Assembly: GCA_023411175.1 (NCBI GenBank)
Contig: JAEYPB010000081.1
Span: 1-64,000, forward strand
Direction: 5' to 3'
DNA length: 64,000 nucleotides
Source: Bacillota bacterium
GTDB lineage: Bacteria; Bacillota; Clostridia; Christensenellales; Aristaeellaceae
How positions within the stretch are numbered: position 1 is the first letter of the stretch; every line of letters starts with the position of its first letter. This document shows positions 40,490 through 49,607 of the stretch, piece by piece. The notes below the pieces were generated by a model. It ran no database searches. It worked only from the letters and a program-made list of their open reading frames with translations, and was not told the origin of the DNA. The translations under genes were made by a program, and so were the position numbers.

Positions 40490-41995
40490 ATGAAGGAGAA
40501 AATAAAGTTCTTTGACACCACGCTGCGCGACGGCGAACAGGCCCCCGGCTGCAGCATGTCGCTCAACGAGAAGCTGGAAATCGCCCGTGCGCTGGAGCGG
40601 CTGGGCGTGGACGTGATCGAGGCGGGCTTCCCGGTGATCTCGCCGGGCGACTTTGAATCAGTCCAGAAAATCGCGCAGGTCTTGAAACGCGCCTCCGTCG
40701 CGGGCCTCGCCCGGGCGACGAAGAAGGACATCGACGCCGCCTGGGACGCGCTGAAGGATGCCGTGGCGCCCCGCATCCACGTATTCATCGCCACGTCGCC
40801 GGTGCACATGGAGTTCAAGCTCAAAAAGTCGCCGGACGAGGTGCTTGAGATCATCGCAGAGATGGTCTCCTACGCGAAATCGAAGTGCGAGGACATCGAA
40901 TTTTCCGCAGAGGACGCCACGCGCAGCGAGCCCGCCTTCCTGGCGAAGGCTGTGGAGACGGCGATCGTTGCGGGGGCGACCACCATCAACATCCCCGACA
41001 CCGTCGGCTACACCACCCCCGCCGAGATGGCGGAACTGATCCGCTACCTGAAGGACAACGTGCCCGGCATCGACGGCGTGGCGCTGTCCATCCACTGCCA
41101 CAACGATTTGGGCATGGCGGTGGCGAACTCGCTGGCCGCGGTGGCCGCGGGCGCGACCCAGGTGGAGGGTACCATCAACGGCATCGGCGAGCGCGCAGGC
41201 AACGCGGCGCTGGAAGAGGTGGCGATGGGCCTCAGCACCCGGCCCGACCGATACCCGGTTTCGGTCGGCCTCGATACCACCCAGATCCACGCAACCAGCC
41301 GCCTGGTCTACAACATCCTGGGCATGGTCGCGCCGATCAACAAGGCCATTGTCGGCGGCAACGCCTTCGCCCACGAGGCGGGCATCCATCAGCACGGCGT
41401 TCTGGCCAACCGCGCCACCTATGAAATCATGACGCCCCAGTCCGTCGGCCTCGTTCAGAACAAGATGGTCCTGGGCAAGCACTCCGGCCGCCACGCGGTG
41501 GAGAACCGCCTCGCCGAGCTGGGCTATGCGCTGTCCGCTGACGAGCTGAACGACCTGTTCGACCGGTTCAAGGTGCTGGCCGACAAGAAGAGCCAGATCA
41601 CCGACATGGACCTCATCGCCCTCGTCAGCCACAAAATCGTGCAGACCCAGGGCACCTACGCCCTCGACCGATTCACGGTCAATTCCGGCAACTACGTCTC
41701 GTCCTCCGCCGTCGTGCGGCTGAAGCGCGGCGAGGATCTGATCGAGGAAGTCTGCCTGGGCGACGGCCCCATCGACGCCGCGTTCAACGCCGTGGACAAG
41801 ATCATGCAGATCACCCAGCCCCATTTTCTGGACGACTACGCCATCCACACCGTGTCGGAAGGCAAGGACGCACAGGGCGAGGCGATGGTGCGCATCCAGT
41901 GCGGCGACCGCTCCGTGGTGGGCCGCGGCCTGTCCACAGACGTGATCGAGGCCTCCATCCTGGCCTACGTCGCGGGCATGAACAAATTGGTATAG
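40490..41995 (+). CDS. leuA: 2-isopropylmalate synthase
   Basis: 501 aa. HMGL-like TIM barrel with FFDTTLRDGEQAPGCSM and HCHNDLGMAVANSLAA, then the C-terminal leucine-sensing regulatory domain (NYVSSSAVVRLKRG, RSVVGRGLSTDVIEAS). Joins 2-ketoisovalerate and acetyl-CoA, the first leucine-specific step. The presence of the full regulatory domain implies feedback inhibition. Confidence 0.95.
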   Translation: MKEKIKFFDTTLRDGEQAPGCSMSLNEKLEIARALERLGVDVIEAGFPVISPGDFESVQKIAQVLKRASVAGLARATKKDIDAAWDALKDAVAPRIHVFIATSPVHMEFKLKKSPDEVLEIIAEMVSYAKSKCEDIEFSAEDATRSEPAFLAKAVETAIVAGATTINIPDTVGYTTPAEMAELIRYLKDNVPGIDGVALSIHCHNDLGMAVANSLAAVAAGATQVEGTINGIGERAGNAALEEVAMGLSTRPDRYPVSVGLDTTQIHATSRLVYNILGMVAPINKAIVGGNAFAHEAGIHQHGVLANRATYEIMTPQSVGLVQNKMVLGKHSGRHAVENRLAELGYALSADELNDLFDRFKVLADKKSQITDMDLIALVSHKIVQTQGTYALDRFTVNSGNYVSSSAVVRLKRGEDLIEEVCLGDGPIDAAFNAVDKIMQITQPHFLDDYAIHTVSEGKDAQGEAMVRIQCGDRSVVGRGLSTDVIEASILAYVAGMNKLV

Positions 41996-42011
41996 TTGAG
42001 GAGGTGCCGTC

Positions 42012-43622
42012 GTGAAGCTGGAGATCTTTGACAGTACGCTGCGCGACGGCGCGCAGAGCGAGGGCGTGTCCTTCTCGGTGCAGGACAAGCTGGACATCGT
42101 GAGCGCGCTGGACGAGTTCGGCGTCGCCTACATCGAGGCGGGCAACCCCGGCTCCAACCCCAAGGACATTGAATTCTTCCGCCGGGTGGGGGGCATGCGG
42201 CTTCAAAACGCAAAGCTGTGCGCCTTCGGCAGCACCCACCGAAAGGGCGTTCCGGTGGAAAGCGACGCGAACGTATTGTCGCTACTCAGCGCCGACGCGC
42301 CCACCGTTGCGATCTTCGGAAAATCCTGGGATTTGCACGCGCTCCGCATCCTCGGCGTTACGCTGGAGGAGAATCTCGATCTGGTGTTCGAGACCGTCGA
42401 CTTCTTCAAGAAGCGGGGGATCGAGGTCGTCTTTGACGCCGAACACTACTTCGACGGCCGCCGCGCCAACGAGGGCTATGCCCTCAAGGTGCTGGACGCG
42501 GCGGCCGCCGCCGGGGCGGACGTACTGTGCCTATGCGACACCAACGGCGGCACCACACCCTCCACGATCTACGAGGCGACCCATCAGGTGGCGCTGCGCC
42601 ACCCGGGGAAGCGGGTCGGCATCCACTGCCACAACGACATCGGCTGCGCGGTGGCCTCTACGATGATGGCGGTAGAGGCGGGCGCCTGCCACGTGCAGGG
42701 CACCTTCACCGGCATCGGCGAGCGCTGCGGCAACACGGACCTGGGCGTCGTAATCCCGAACCTTCAGATCAAGATGGGGCGCGATTGCGTGCCGGAACTT
42801 TCAAAGCTCACCGCCGCCGCCATGCGCCTTTCCGACATTTCCAACATGGTCATGCCCGGCAACAAGCCCTATGTGGGGGCGAGCGCCTTTGCCCACAAGG
42901 GTGGCATGCACATTGACGGGGTTCTGAAGGAGACGAAGTCCTTCGAGCACGTCGACCCCGCCTCCATCGGCAACCGCCGCCGCTTCCTGATGAGCGAGGT
43001 CTCCGGCCGGAACACGGTGCTTGCGAAGTTCTCCCATATCGCGCCGGAGCTTACGAAGGATTCGCCCGAGACCCGCCTGATCGTCGAAAAGCTCAAGGAG
43101 CTGGAGCATCGGGGCTACCAGTTCGAGGCGGCGGACGCCAGCTTCGAGCTGCTCATCCTCCAGTGCCTCGGCCGGTATACGCCGCACTTCAAGCTCAGCA
43201 TGTATCGCACGAACGGCGAATTTCCGCCGCCGGACGCGGAGCAGAGCGCCTTCGCGGTGCTCTCCGTCGAGGTGGACGACCGCAAGGAGACCACCGCCGC
43301 GATGGGCAACGGCCCGGTACACGCGCTGGACACCGCCCTGCGAAAGGCGCTCACCGTCTTCTACCCGGAGCTCAACCACGTGCGCCTGACCGACTACAAG
43401 GTGCGCGTGTTGTCCGGTGAAAAATCCACCGCCGCCGTGGTGCGCGTCTTGATCGAGAGCACCGACGGAAAGTCCGTCTGGACGACGGTGGGCGTGGACA
43501 ACGACATCATCGCCGCCAGCTGGCAGGCGCTTGCCGACTCCATCGAATACATCCTGCACAAGCGGGACCAAAACCGGGCCGCGCCCGAGAGCCGAAAGGA
43601 AGGCGAAACCCAATGGGTATGA
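42012..43622 (+). CDS. cimA: (R)-citramalate synthase
   Basis: 536 aa, longer than and distinct from LeuA, with the CimA-type start LEIFDSTLRDGAQSEGVSFSVQDKL, KSWDLHALRILG, and HCHNDIGCAVASTMMAVEAG. Condenses pyruvate and acetyl-CoA to citramalate, which LeuCDB then convert to 2-oxobutyrate for isoleucine. Its location inside the ilv-leu operon, and the absence of ilvA here, point to the threonine-independent route. GTG start with GAGGAGG upstream; 3-prime end overlaps leuC. Confidence 0.93.
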   Translation: MKLEIFDSTLRDGAQSEGVSFSVQDKLDIVSALDEFGVAYIEAGNPGSNPKDIEFFRRVGGMRLQNAKLCAFGSTHRKGVPVESDANVLSLLSADAPTVAIFGKSWDLHALRILGVTLEENLDLVFETVDFFKKRGIEVVFDAEHYFDGRRANEGYALKVLDAAAAAGADVLCLCDTNGGTTPSTIYEATHQVALRHPGKRVGIHCHNDIGCAVASTMMAVEAGACHVQGTFTGIGERCGNTDLGVVIPNLQIKMGRDCVPELSKLTAAAMRLSDISNMVMPGNKPYVGASAFAHKGGMHIDGVLKETKSFEHVDPASIGNRRRFLMSEVSGRNTVLAKFSHIAPELTKDSPETRLIVEKLKELEHRGYQFEAADASFELLILQCLGRYTPHFKLSMYRTNGEFPPPDAEQSAFAVLSVEVDDRKETTAAMGNGPVHALDTALRKALTVFYPELNHVRLTDYKVRVLSGEKSTAAVVRVLIESTDGKSVWTTVGVDNDIIAASWQALADSIEYILHKRDQNRAAPESRKEGETQWV

Positions 43623-44872
43623 CGATGACGCAAAAGATCTTGGCCGCGCACTGCGGCAAGGATGCCGTAACCGCCGGGGAGATTGTGCTGGCGAATGTCG
43701 ATCTGGTGCTGGGCAACGACATCACCTCACCCGTCGCCATCAATGAATTTGAGAAGGCCGGCTGCGAGGGCGTCTTCTGCGAGCGCAAGGTGGCGCTGGT
43801 TCTGGACCACTTCACGCCCAACAAGGACATCAAGGCGGCGGAGCAGTCCAAGAAGGTGCGCGAGTTCGCGGACAAGCACGAGATCGTCAACTTCTTCGAC
43901 GTGGGCGAGATGGGCGTCGAGCACGCGCTGCTTCCGGAAAAAGGCCTCGTGACCGCGGGGGATCTCGTGATCGGCGCGGACAGCCACACCTGTACCTACG
44001 GCGCGCTGGGCGCTTTCTCCACCGGCGTCGGCTCCACCGACATGGCGGTGGGTATGGCCATCGGCAAGGCATGGCTGCGCGCGCCGGAGGCCATCCGCGT
44101 GACGCTGACCGGAGAACTGCCCCGGTACGCGGGCGGCAAGGACCTGATCCTGTATATAATAGGAAAGATTGGTGTGGACGGCGCGCTGTACCAGTCGCTG
44201 GAATTCGTGGGGCCGGGCGTCAAAGCGCTGACGATGGACGACCGGCTGTGCGTATGCAACATGGCCATCGAGGCTGGCGGCAAGAACGGCATCTTCCCGG
44301 TGGACGAGGTTACGCTCGAATACCTTTCGGCCCACGGCGCGAAGGCGCCCCGGGTCTTTGAAGCGGACGCGGACGCGGTTTATGCCCGCGAAATCGAGGT
44401 CGATCTTTCGACCCTCACCCCGCTGGTGGCCTTCCCGCACCTTCCGGAGAACGTCAAGGAGCGTGGCGAGTACGGCGATGTCAGGATCGACCAGGTGGTG
44501 GTCGGCTCCTGCACCAACGGCAGGCTTTCGGATCTCGTGGCCGCCGCCGAGGTGCTGAAGGGCCGCAAGGTGGCAAGGCACGTGCGGGCGCTCATCATCC
44601 CCGCCACCCAGAAGATTTACCGCGACGCCATGCACATGGGGCTTTTCGACATCTTCCTTGACGCCGGCTGCATCGTATCCACGCCCACCTGCGGGCCGTG
44701 TCTCGGCGGGCATATGGGCATTCTGGCAAAGGGCGAGAGGTGCGTCGCCACCACCAACCGCAATTTCGTGGGCCGGATGGGGCACCCGGAGAGCGAGGTC
44801 TACCTCGCGGGGCCCTGGGTCGCCGCCGCTTCCGCGGTGCTGGGAAAGATCGCGACCCCCGAAGAGCTGTAA
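43613..44872 (+). CDS. leuC: 3-isopropylmalate dehydratase large subunit
   Basis: 419 aa, the short archaeal/clostridial form. [4Fe-4S] ligands in VGSCTNGR and CGPCLGG; substrate region GADSHTCTYGALGAFSTGVGSTD. Works with LeuD on isopropylmalate and, with CimA present, probably on citramalate. ATGs at 43613, 43619 and 43625 are all possible starts; the first overlaps the cimA stop. Confidence 0.95.
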   Translation: MGMTMTQKILAAHCGKDAVTAGEIVLANVDLVLGNDITSPVAINEFEKAGCEGVFCERKVALVLDHFTPNKDIKAAEQSKKVREFADKHEIVNFFDVGEMGVEHALLPEKGLVTAGDLVIGADSHTCTYGALGAFSTGVGSTDMAVGMAIGKAWLRAPEAIRVTLTGELPRYAGGKDLILYIIGKIGVDGALYQSLEFVGPGVKALTMDDRLCVCNMAIEAGGKNGIFPVDEVTLEYLSAHGAKAPRVFEADADAVYAREIEVDLSTLTPLVAFPHLPENVKERGEYGDVRIDQVVVGSCTNGRLSDLVAAAEVLKGRKVARHVRALIIPATQKIYRDAMHMGLFDIFLDAGCIVSTPTCGPCLGGHMGILAKGERCVATTNRNFVGRMGHPESEVYLAGPWVAAASAVLGKIATPEEL

Positions 44873-44897
44873 GCCGCAAGGCGGAAAGGAGCAGGAC

Positions 44898-45380
44898 ATG
44901 ACCATTCAGGCTAAGGCCATCCGCTACGGCGACAACATCGATACCGACGTCATCATCCCGGCCCGCTACCTCAACACCTCCGACCCCAAGGAGCTGGCCA
45001 CCCACTGTATGGAGGACCTGGACAAAGATTTTCTGAAGAAACTGCCGGAAAACGGCGTCGTCGTCGCCGGGGCCAACTTCGGCTGCGGCTCCTCGCGGGA
45101 GCATGCGCCGCTGGCGATCAAGCACGCGGGCGTCAGCTGCGTGGTGGCGAAGAGCTTCGCACGCATCTTCTATAGAAACGCCATCAACATCGGCCTTCCC
45201 ATCGTCGAAACGGACGCCGAAATAAGCACCGGCGATGAGGTTTCCATCGACCTGACCAATGGCGTTCTCAAAAACCTGACCACCGGCGAGCGCGTGGACT
45301 TCCCGGCCTTTCCGGACTTTTTGCAGAAGATCATCGCCGCGGGCGGGCTCATGAACGCGATGAAAGGCGGCCTTTTATGA
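44898..45380 (+). CDS. leuD: 3-isopropylmalate dehydratase small subunit
   Basis: 160 aa, short form matching LeuC. Contains GDNIDTDVIIPARYL and the swivel-domain ANFGCGSSREHAPLAIK. AAAGGAG precedes the ATG; the TGA overlaps the leuB ATG. Confidence 0.96.
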   Translation: MTIQAKAIRYGDNIDTDVIIPARYLNTSDPKELATHCMEDLDKDFLKKLPENGVVVAGANFGCGSSREHAPLAIKHAGVSCVVAKSFARIFYRNAINIGLPIVETDAEISTGDEVSIDLTNGVLKNLTTGERVDFPAFPDFLQKIIAAGGLMNAMKGGLL

Positions 45381-46444
45381 CATACCGTATCGCAGCGGTG
45401 CCGGGCGACGGAATCGGCCCGGAAATCGTATCCGCGACCATCGACGTGATGCGGGCGGTGGGGAAAAAATTCGGCCATGAGTTTCTCGTGGAAGAGCTCC
45501 CCGCGGGCGGCTGCGCCATCGACCTGACGGGCGAGCCGCTGCCCCAGAGCACCCTTGACGCCTGCCTCGCAAGCGACAGCGTGCTTCTGGGCGCGGTGGG
45601 CGGCCCCAAGTGGGAAGGCCTGCCGGGACACCTGAGGCCGGAGCGGGCACTGCTTGGCATTCGCAAGGGCATGAACCTGTACGCCAACATCCGTCCGGCG
45701 CGGCTGATGCCGGTACTGAAGGCCGCCTGCCCGCTGAAGGAGACGACCGCGGAACAGGGGTTTGACATCGTGATCGTCCGGGAACTGACCGGCGGCATGT
45801 ACTTCGGCAAGAGCGGGCGTACCGAAGGCCCCTTTGGCGAAACCGCCTACGACACCGAATCCTATGGCGCGGGGGAGGTCGAGCGCATCGCGCGCATCGC
45901 CTTTGAATCCGCGAGGAAGCGCGGCGGAAAGGTTATTAGCGTCGACAAGGCGAACGTCCTGGAATCCTCCCGGCTCTGGCGGGAGACCGTGCACAAAGTC
46001 GCGAAGGACTACCCGGATGTGCAGCTTTCCGACATGCTGGTGGACAACGCCGCCATGCAGCTGATCGCGCGGCCGTCCCAGTTTGATGTGATCGTGACCA
46101 GCAACATGTTCGGAGACATCCTGTCGGATGAGGCGTCGCAGCTGACCGGCTCCATCGGCCTCCTGGCATCCGCTTCGCTCGGCGACGGAACGAGGGGCAT
46201 GTACGAGCCCATCCACGGCTCCGCGCCGGACATTGCCGGGCAGGGCATCGCGAACCCCATCGCCACGATCCTGTCCTTTGCGATGATGCTGCGCATGTCC
46301 TTTAGCCTTCCGAAGGAGGCTGACGCGGTGGAGGCTGCCGTGGAAGCGGCGCTCGAGGCCGGGCATCGCACCCGGGACATTGCGGCGGGCGGTCCCTACG
46401 TCACCTGCCGCCAGATGACCGACCAAATACTGGCCGCGATCTAG
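45377..46444 (+). CDS. leuB: 3-isopropylmalate dehydrogenase
   Basis: 355 aa. AVPGDGIGPEIV start, RELTGGMYFGKSGR, and Mg/substrate site SNMFGDILSDEASQLTGSIGLL, followed by EPIHGSAPDIAGQGIANP. NAD-dependent oxidative decarboxylation in leucine (and, with CimA, isoleucine) synthesis. Last gene of the operon; terminator at 46470. Confidence 0.97.
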   Translation: MTYRIAAVPGDGIGPEIVSATIDVMRAVGKKFGHEFLVEELPAGGCAIDLTGEPLPQSTLDACLASDSVLLGAVGGPKWEGLPGHLRPERALLGIRKGMNLYANIRPARLMPVLKAACPLKETTAEQGFDIVIVRELTGGMYFGKSGRTEGPFGETAYDTESYGAGEVERIARIAFESARKRGGKVISVDKANVLESSRLWRETVHKVAKDYPDVQLSDMLVDNAAMQLIARPSQFDVIVTSNMFGDILSDEASQLTGSIGLLASASLGDGTRGMYEPIHGSAPDIAGQGIANPIATILSFAMMLRMSFSLPKEADAVEAAVEAALEAGHRTRDIAAGGPYVTCRQMTDQILAAI

Positions 46445-46469
46445 CGGTACCGGTTTCATGGGAGAGATT

Positions 46470-46507
46470 CGGCGTCCGTGCGGGTTTTCCGCCGGACGCC
46501 GGTTTTT
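46470..46507 (+). terminator. terminator of the ilv-leu operon
   Basis: CGGCGTCCG/CGGACGCCG with inner GCGG/CCGC and GTTTT loop, then GTTTTTGG. About 25 bp past leuB. Confidence 0.85.
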
Positions 46508-46538
46508 GGGCCGTTCGGGTTAAAGATGGCAGGCGGCA

Positions 46539-46568
46539 TTGATTTGACAATTTGATTTATGGTATACT
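46539..46568 (+). promoter_or_regulatory. promoter of DUF2232-rplI-dnaB
   Basis: TTGATT (46539-46544), 18-bp spacer, TATACT (46563-46568). An overlapping TTGACA lies at too short a distance to serve. Confidence 0.55.
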
Positions 46569-46602
46569 GTTCCTTACGATAGTAGATCGCTGGAGGCGCT
46601 TT

Positions 46603-47640
46603 GTGCAGACTTTTTCCAAAGGGCGGCTGATCGTGGGCTCCGCGATCGGCGTGGCTTGCGGCCTGACGGTGCCGCTTTTGCTGATGGCTTCCGCCTGGGC
46701 CATGCCTGTCGCGGTGGTTTTTGCGTTTTTGTGGGTGTGGGCGGGCTGGCCCACGGTCGTGGTAGGCGCGCTGAGCGTCGCGCTGGCCGGGTACAAATTC
46801 CTGGGCTGGGGCTTTTCGCTGGCGTTTGTGTACCTTGCGCTGCCCGGTGTCGCGGCGGCGGTTCTTACCGGGTTTCGAAAGCCCTTTTACCGCGCGGTGA
46901 CGCTGTCGGTGGCTGCCCAATGGTTCGCCTACATCTCGCTGACGGTGGTCATGTGGCTCTTCTTCCGCCAGAACCTGGTGGATGTGCTGACCGGGGCGCT
47001 TGAGGGCATGCTCCGCGAATTCCCCGGCTACCTGCAGCACTATCTGGTGCTTCAAATGGGGCAGATGGGCTTCTTTGGTGCCAACACCGGCATCAATTTC
47101 TCAAACGCCATCCTGACCGACGCGCAGCTTCAGAGCCTGATCGCGCACCTCATCTACACGATCAACGAGGGCCTCAAGCTGTCGATGCCCGCCTATGTCC
47201 TAACCTCCGGCGCGACGACCGGCGCGCTCTCCTACGCGGTGGCCGCCTGGGTGCGCGTGCGCCGGGGCGACGACCCGGCCGTGCCCTTTGTAAGGCCCGA
47301 AGGCTGGCGGCTCAACGCCAACCTGATCATCGGCCCGCCCGCGCTGGCACTCGTATGCCTCGTGCTGGGACAGATGGGCGTTCTGGGCGCGGAAGAGGCC
47401 TACATTGCGATGATCAGCCTTGCCCGGCTGCTGTTTTCGGTGCAGGCGGTGGGCGTGGTCGACCGCAGAATGAAGGCAGCCGGCATGGCGCCCGGAAAGC
47501 GCGCGGCGCTGATCGTGCTGGCGCTGGTCTTCGCGCAGACGCTGATGCCCTTTGTGGGCATGTACTCAGCGCTATTCGGCTCGCGGGGGCTCATATCGGA
47601 AAGAATCAGAAAAAAGATGGATGGAAAGGGGGACGAGTAG
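46603..47640 (+). CDS. DUF2232 (YybS-like) membrane protein
   Basis: 345 aa with about eight membrane segments; the position directly before rplI and dnaB and the sequence type (GSAIGVACGLTVPLLLMASAW, MLREFPGYLQHYLV) fit YybS. GTG at 46603 is chosen because TGGAGG is 7 bp upstream. Homologues resemble ECF-transporter S components, but substrate is unknown. In Bacillus the c-di-AMP phosphodiesterase gene gdpP stands between yybS and rplI; it is missing here. Confidence 0.82.
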   Translation: MQTFSKGRLIVGSAIGVACGLTVPLLLMASAWAMPVAVVFAFLWVWAGWPTVVVGALSVALAGYKFLGWGFSLAFVYLALPGVAAAVLTGFRKPFYRAVTLSVAAQWFAYISLTVVMWLFFRQNLVDVLTGALEGMLREFPGYLQHYLVLQMGQMGFFGANTGINFSNAILTDAQLQSLIAHLIYTINEGLKLSMPAYVLTSGATTGALSYAVAAWVRVRRGDDPAVPFVRPEGWRLNANLIIGPPALALVCLVLGQMGVLGAEEAYIAMISLARLLFSVQAVGVVDRRMKAAGMAPGKRAALIVLALVFAQTLMPFVGMYSALFGSRGLISERIRKKMDGKGDE

Positions 47641-47641
47641 C

Positions 47642-48106
47642 GTGAAGGTCATACTGCTTCAGGATGTCAAGGGAACCGGCAGGAAGGATCAGATTCTCGA
47701 AGTCTCCGACGGCTTCGCAAGGAATTTTTTGCTACCCAGAAAGCTGGCCAAGGAGGCCTCCGCCGAGGCGCTCAACGCCATTGAGAAGGCCAAGGGGGCC
47801 GCGCAGCACCGCGAAGATTTGAAAAAGGCCGAGGCAGAGCAGAAGGCCCGGGATCTCAAGGGCAAGGTGGTCGTCGTCAAGGCCAAGGCGGGAGAGGGCG
47901 GAAAGCTCTACGGCTCCATCACCGCCGCCGAGATCGCGGACGCGCTCAAGGAGCAGCACAAGGTGGAGGTGGACCGGCGCAAGATCGAACTGGAGGAGCC
48001 CATCCGCTCCGCGGGTCAGACTACTTTTACCGTGCGCCTGATTGCGGGCGTCGCCGCGCGCATGCTGCTCAACGTCGTGGCCGAAAGCAAGGAAAAGGCG
48101 AAGTAG
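47642..48106 (+). CDS. rplI: 50S ribosomal protein L9
   Basis: 154 aa. N-domain MKVILLQDVKGTGRKDQILEV and SDGFARNFLLPRKLA, long connecting helix, C-domain GKLYGSITAAEIADAL. GTG start 1 bp after the DUF2232 stop. L9 bridges ribosomes and limits frameshifting. Confidence 0.97.
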   Translation: MKVILLQDVKGTGRKDQILEVSDGFARNFLLPRKLAKEASAEALNAIEKAKGAAQHREDLKKAEAEQKARDLKGKVVVVKAKAGEGGKLYGSITAAEIADALKEQHKVEVDRRKIELEEPIRSAGQTTFTVRLIAGVAARMLLNVVAESKEKAK

Positions 48107-48113
48107 GCGCACC

Positions 48114-49472
48114 ATGGAACAGAGGATGACGGATCGGATCCCGCCGCACCACCTGGACGCGGAGCGCTCGGTGCTGGGCAGCATGCTGCTGGCCCGTGAG
48201 GCCGTGCTTCTGGCGCAGGAAATGCTGGATCCAGACGATTTTTACGACCCGGCGCACCGGGAGATCTTCTCCGCCATGTGCCATCTGGCCAACCAGTCCA
48301 GGCAGATCGACCTCGTCACCGTGGACGAGGAGCTTTCGCGCCGCGGTCGGCTGGAGGGCATCGGCGGGCTGACTTACCTGGTGGAGCTGTCCCGCTTTGT
48401 ACCGTCGGCGGCGAATGTCGCGGCCTATTTGCGCATCGTCGATGAAAAATCGACGCTTCGAAGGCTGATCTCCGCCTCCGGCCAGATCTCGCAGATGAGC
48501 TACACCGGCGACCGCGAGACCCAGGACATTCTCGCCACCTCCGAAAAGCTGATCTACGACATCTCCATGCGCAAGGGCGGCGAGATGCTCGAACCCATCC
48601 AGCCCATCCTCGTCAAGACGTATGAACAGATCGACCGGCTGGTCAAGAACAAGGGCCGCATCGAGGGCGTTCCAACCGGCTACCGCGAGCTGGACGACCT
48701 GCTCACGGGCCTGCATCCGGGCGAGCTGATCCTGATCGCCGCGCGGCCGTCGATGGGCAAGACCAGCTTCGGGATGAACATTGTCGAAAACGCTTCCATC
48801 CGCGCGGGCCGCAAGGCCGCGATTTTTTCGCTGGAAATGCCGGCGGAACAGCTGGCGATGCGCATGATGTGCACCGAGGCGCGGGTCGACATGCAGAACG
48901 TACGGCGCGGCGCGCTGTCGGACGACGAATGGGTGCGCCTGTGCGACGCCATGGGCCTCATCGGGCAGGCATCCATCCACGTGGATGCCACCAGCGGCAT
49001 CACCGTGCCGGAGGTCCGCTCCAAGGCCCGGCGGCTCCAGATGGAGCAGGGGCTGGATCTGATCATGATCGACTACCTGCAGCTGATGAGCGGCGCCGGC
49101 AACTTCGGCAGCCGCCAGGAGGAAGTCAGCTCGATCTCCCGCGCGCTGAAAGGGCTTGCGCAGGAACTGCGCGTTCCGGTCATCGCCCTGTCTCAGCTGT
49201 CCCGCGCGCTCACCGGCCGGGCCAACCACAGGCCCGTGCTCTCCGATATTCGGGATTCCGGCGCCATCGAGCAGGACGCGGACGTGGTGATGTTCATCCA
49301 TCGCGAGGATTACTACGACAAGGAGACGGAGCTTAAAAACATCGCGGAGATCATCATCGCCAAGCAGCGCAACGGCTCCCTGGGCACGGTGCAGCTGGGT
49401 TGGCGCGGTGAGCTCACCTGGTTTGTCGATCTTTCGCCCTCGGCACGGGAAGCGCTGCCGCCCTCGCCATGA
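48114..49472 (+). CDS. dnaB: replicative DNA helicase
   Basis: 452 aa. N-terminal helical domain (PPHHLDAERSVLGSMLLAREAV), RecA-like C-domain with Walker A ARPSMGKTSF (about residue 210), MIDYLQLMSG Walker B and SQLSRALTGRANHRPVLSDIRDSGAIEQDADVV. Hexameric fork helicase. The ATG is close behind rplI; ATG at 48126 is an alternative. Confidence 0.97.
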   Translation: MEQRMTDRIPPHHLDAERSVLGSMLLAREAVLLAQEMLDPDDFYDPAHREIFSAMCHLANQSRQIDLVTVDEELSRRGRLEGIGGLTYLVELSRFVPSAANVAAYLRIVDEKSTLRRLISASGQISQMSYTGDRETQDILATSEKLIYDISMRKGGEMLEPIQPILVKTYEQIDRLVKNKGRIEGVPTGYRELDDLLTGLHPGELILIAARPSMGKTSFGMNIVENASIRAGRKAAIFSLEMPAEQLAMRMMCTEARVDMQNVRRGALSDDEWVRLCDAMGLIGQASIHVDATSGITVPEVRSKARRLQMEQGLDLIMIDYLQLMSGAGNFGSRQEEVSSISRALKGLAQELRVPVIALSQLSRALTGRANHRPVLSDIRDSGAIEQDADVVMFIHREDYYDKETELKNIAEIIIAKQRNGSLGTVQLGWRGELTWFVDLSPSAREALPPSP

Positions 49473-49524
49473 GCCATAGTATTGCGAATTTTCTGGCACT
49501 ATATTACAAAACTATTTCTTGGTA

Positions 49525-49554
49525 TTGCTTTTTGGTGTAGAAGCATGGTATAAT
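49525..49554 (+). promoter_or_regulatory. promoter of the NlpC/P60 gene
   Basis: TTGCTT (49525-49530), 18-bp spacer, perfect TATAAT (49549-49554); leader of about 45 nt. Confidence 0.65.
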
Positions 49555-49607
49555 TTCGCATATCGGAAGCGCTATCCGAAAGAACCGATTTGCGGAGGTT
49601 ATACGAA

